This document shows positions 61,248 through 64,000 of a DNA stretch of 64,000 nucleotides, piece by piece. Under the pieces are notes generated by a model. The model was not told the DNA's origin, did no database searches, and saw nothing but the letters and a program-made list of their open reading frames with translations. Position 1 is the first letter of the stretch; each line of letters opens with the position of its first letter. This stretch comes from Dichetophora obliterata (taxonomy: Eukaryota; Arthropoda; Insecta; Diptera; Sciomyzidae): positions 272,668,848-272,732,847 of the forward strand of contig OY986435.1 in assembly GCA_963920525.1 (NCBI GenBank). The letters run 5' to 3'. Both the position numbers and the translations under genes were made by a program.

Positions 61248-63578
61248 CAGAGAACTGCACAAGCCTGCTTGAAGTCTATTTCAAGCGCTTGCTTAAAATA
61301 CAAGTTCAAGCTAGCTTGAGCTTGATAATTTTGAATCAAGCAAAGCTTGCAATTGAATATAAATAAGCCCACGCACAGCTTGCACCTGTTCTAGCTTACA
61401 AGCGAACGGCACGAAGTTTCAAACAATGGAAAGCTTGATGCCCTTCGGCAAAAGCTTGTAAGCCTCGCAAGTATCCAAATTATTGAATTAAAGCAAGTAT
61501 CCAAAAAATTCAATGAGCTTCTTTAGAGAGAGCTTAAGCGTAATAGGACTTTTAAGGATTCTGTGGACTCCGTGGTGTGAAGTTTTAGGATAAATGATTT
61601 CGAAGATGCTGTCAAACTTTAAAATTTAAGATGGCGGATAGAGTTGCCACCTAGATTTTTTTTATTTTTGCGAATTCTTGTAATTTTGATATTCTGACAA
61701 CGGATTTGATTTCGAATATATTGTCACAGTTTTAAAATTTAAGATGGAGGTTAGGGTTGCCACCTAAATTTTTACCACAGTATAGCCACCTAATAATATG
61801 TACTTTTAAAAGTTTTAAACATCATTTATCAGTGTTAAAGGGTCGCTGATTTCGAATCTAAGGTCAGAATTTTCAAATTCAAGATGGTGGATAGGGTTGC
61901 CACCTTTATTTTTTTTAGTTTTATGAATTCGGGGCTGGCAAAAAAAAATGGTACGCCAAAAATGGGTCGCTGAGTCCGAATCCGTCGTCAGAATTTCAAA
62001 ATTATAAAATTTTGAAATAATAGGGTTGCCACCTAATAATATGTCTGTTTAAGAGTTTTAAACGTCATTTATTAGTGTTAAGGGATCGCTGATTTCGAAT
62101 CTAAAGACAGAATTTTAAATTTCAATATGGTGGATAGGGTTGCCACCTTTATTTTTTGTAGTTTTATAAATTCGGGGCTGGCAAAAAAAAATGGTACACC
62201 AAAAATGGGTCGCTGAATCCGAATCCGTCGTCAGAATTTCAAAATTATAAAATCTAACCTCTAACACTGATAAATGATGTTTAAAACTCTTAAAGATACA
62301 TATTATTAGGTGGCAGCCCTATTTTTTCAAAATTTTATAATTTTGAAATTCTGACGACGGATTCGGATTCAGCGACCCATTTTTGGTGTACCATTTTTTT
62401 TTGCCAGCCCCGAATTCATAAAACTAAAAAAATAAAGGTGGCAACCCTATCCACCATCTTGAATTTGAAAATTCTGACCTTAGATTCGAAATCAGCGACC
62501 CCTTAACACTAATAAATGACGTTTAAAACTGTTGAAAAGATATATTATTAGGTGGCAACCCTATTATTTCAAAATTTTATAATTTTGAAATTCTGACGAC
62601 GGATTCGGATTCAGCGAGCCATTTTTGGTGTACCATTTTTTTTTTGCCAGCCCCGAATTTATAAAACTACAAAAAATAAAGGTGGCAACCCTATCCACCA
62701 TATTGAAATTTAAAATTCTGACTTTAGATTCGAAATCAGCGACCCCTTAACACTAATAAATGACGTTTAAAACTCTTAAACAGACATATTATTAGGTGGC
62801 AACCCTATTATTTCAAAATTTTATAATTTTGAAATTCTGACGACGGATTCGGATTCAGCGAGCCATTTTTGGTGTACCATTTTTTTTTTGCCAGCCCCGA
62901 ATTCATAAAACTAAAAAAAATAAAGGCGGCAACCCTATCCACCATCTTGAATTTGAAAATTCTGACCTTAGATTCGAAATCAGCGACCCCTTAACACTGA
63001 TAAATGATGTTTAAAACTTTTAAAAGTACATATTATTAGGTGGCTATACTGTGGTAAAAATTTAGGTGGCAACCCTAACCTCCATCTTAAATTTTAAAAC
63101 TGTGACAATATATTCGAAATCAAATCCGTTGTCAGAATATCAAAATTACAAGAATTCGCAAAAATAAAAAAATCTAGGTGGCAACTCTATCCGCCATCTT
63201 AAATTTTAAAGTTTGACAGCATCTTCGAAATCATTTATCCTAAAACTTCACACCACGGAGTCCACGGAATCCTTAAAAGTCCTATTACGCTTAAGCTCTC
63301 TCTAAAGAAGCTCATTGAATTTTTTGGATACTTGCTTTAATTCAATAATTTGGATACTTGCGAGCTTACAAGCTTTTGCCGATCGTTTTGTGCTTTTCAA
63401 CTTTCCACCCGACAAAGTAAGCCGAAACAAGCCAAGCCAACGAGCAAGCATGAATATGGCTTGTATCTGTTTGGTAATTTTCAAGCTGGCTATAGATTGC
63501 TTTTTCAAGCTTGGATACGTGCTTGAATTTAAGTACTTGAAAAAGCTTGAACTTCAAGTCGGCTTGTGCAGTTCTCTG
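61248..63578. mobile_element. 2.3-kb hAT-type foldback with internal tandem units
   Basis: Ends CAGAGAACTG and CAGTTCTCTG lie between perfect copies of TTATGGAT (61240-61247, 63579-63586). An 8-bp duplication and CAG ends are typical of hAT. Arms of about 1 kb are inverted copies. Toward the centre they consist of units of about 230 bp (GGGTTGCCACCTTTATTTTT, TTCGGGGCTGGCAAAAAA, GACGACGGATTCGGATTC), about two on the left and three on the right. No transposase is visible, so it is non-autonomous. Confidence 0.9.
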
Positions 63579-63586
63579 TTATGGAT

Positions 63587-64000
63587 TCTCCATCAAAAGT
63601 GGCAAACAAATCGCTTTTCGCGTTACTCAGCAATTTGTCGCGAAGCGTCTTTGTTGAATGTTTCAAGTTGTTTTATAGGGGACATTCTTTGTCAAATCGG
63701 TCAGAAAAAAGATCGACCACAGCAAATCGCTTTGGCAAACGAAAAGCGATCCATCTTCAACGATCGCCGGAATGAGCGAAGGAAGATTTTGAAGACTTTT
63801 CTTGAATTGCGCATTCATAATCGAAAAGCGATCTATCTTCCAAAGAACCTATAGGCGAATCGCAAGTCCTTTCCAAAATCAACTTCTCTTCCAATCGTCT
63901 TCCAAATGTTTGCAGGGTAAGCAATTGAGAAAAAATTCGCATAAATAACACACGTAAATAACACACAAATCACACACACATTAGAATTTATTTTCATCAA
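63587..64000. repeat. Right part of the GCGATTCGC-rich tract
   Basis: AAATCGCTTTTCGCG, AAAGCGATCCATCTTC and AAGCGATCTATCTTCC words continue the tract of 60.9-61.2 kb. It ends in ACACAC-rich DNA at the window edge. No gene seen. Confidence 0.5.

Noticed and set aside
63315..63854. A 179-codon open frame on the plus strand
   Set aside because: It runs from the arm of the hAT foldback across its end and target duplication into flanking repeat, so it is not a gene.

Overview
The window looks like nuclear DNA of a higher fly. The genes have short AT-rich introns with GT/AG (one GC/AG) borders, the base composition is strongly AT-rich, and the mobile elements (BEL/Pao, Jockey, RTE, Tc1, piggyBac, hAT, mini-me-like) are those typical of brachyceran Diptera. 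A tephritid-like fruit fly is my best guess; the genus cannot be read from the sequence. No bacterial-type operons, CRISPR arrays, rRNA or convincing tRNA genes are visible.

Only two host genes can be supported, both on the minus strand. (1) A complete four-exon phosphoglycerate mutase (253 residues, catalytic residues present) runs from 31284 down to 8837. Its first intron is about 18.3 kb and its second about 3.3 kb, and both are packed with mobile elements. (2) The active-site-to-CTD part of an RNA polymerase II largest subunit (Rpb1) runs from 52959 down to 47712 in six exons. Its core is intact (magnesium-binding loop, bridge helix, trigger loop), but it carries substitutions at positions that are nearly fixed in fly and human Rpb1, an unusual linker, a degenerate CTD with a non-heptad basic block, and no acidic tail. 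The N-terminal third is not found in the 11 kb upstream. This is most simply a diverged, still reading-frame-constrained Rpb1 paralogue, and it is the most interesting object in the window.

Region by region: 1-5155 is the 3' part of a BEL/Pao retrotransposon with its 3' LTR. 5.2-8.8 kb holds small inverted-repeat elements. 8.8-31.3 kb is the phosphoglycerate mutase gene, whose introns hold a Jockey/CR1-type LINE relic, a broken piggyBac element, a nested stack of inverted-repeat elements (17.7-21.9 kb), several MITEs, a 2.1-kb foldback (26.1-28.2 kb) and a 1.9-kb CAGG-rich TIR element ending 27 bp from the exon-1 splice donor. 32-38 kb holds two MITEs and a large foldback carrying a nearly intact Tc1 element in one arm and a 1-kb TIR element in the other. 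38-47.7 kb is mostly relics (Ty3/gypsy integrase, Jockey, MITEs). 47.7-53 kb is Rpb1. 53.4-56.6 kb is a near full-length but broken RTE-type LINE. 56.8-64 kb has mini-me-like repeats, MITEs, a possible solo LTR and a 2.3-kb hAT-type foldback with a perfect 8-bp target duplication.

The two genes do not form a pathway. Several target-site duplications (TTCTATGG, TTCGATCG, TTATGGAT, TTA, TAA, TA) allow the relative order of insertions to be read directly.
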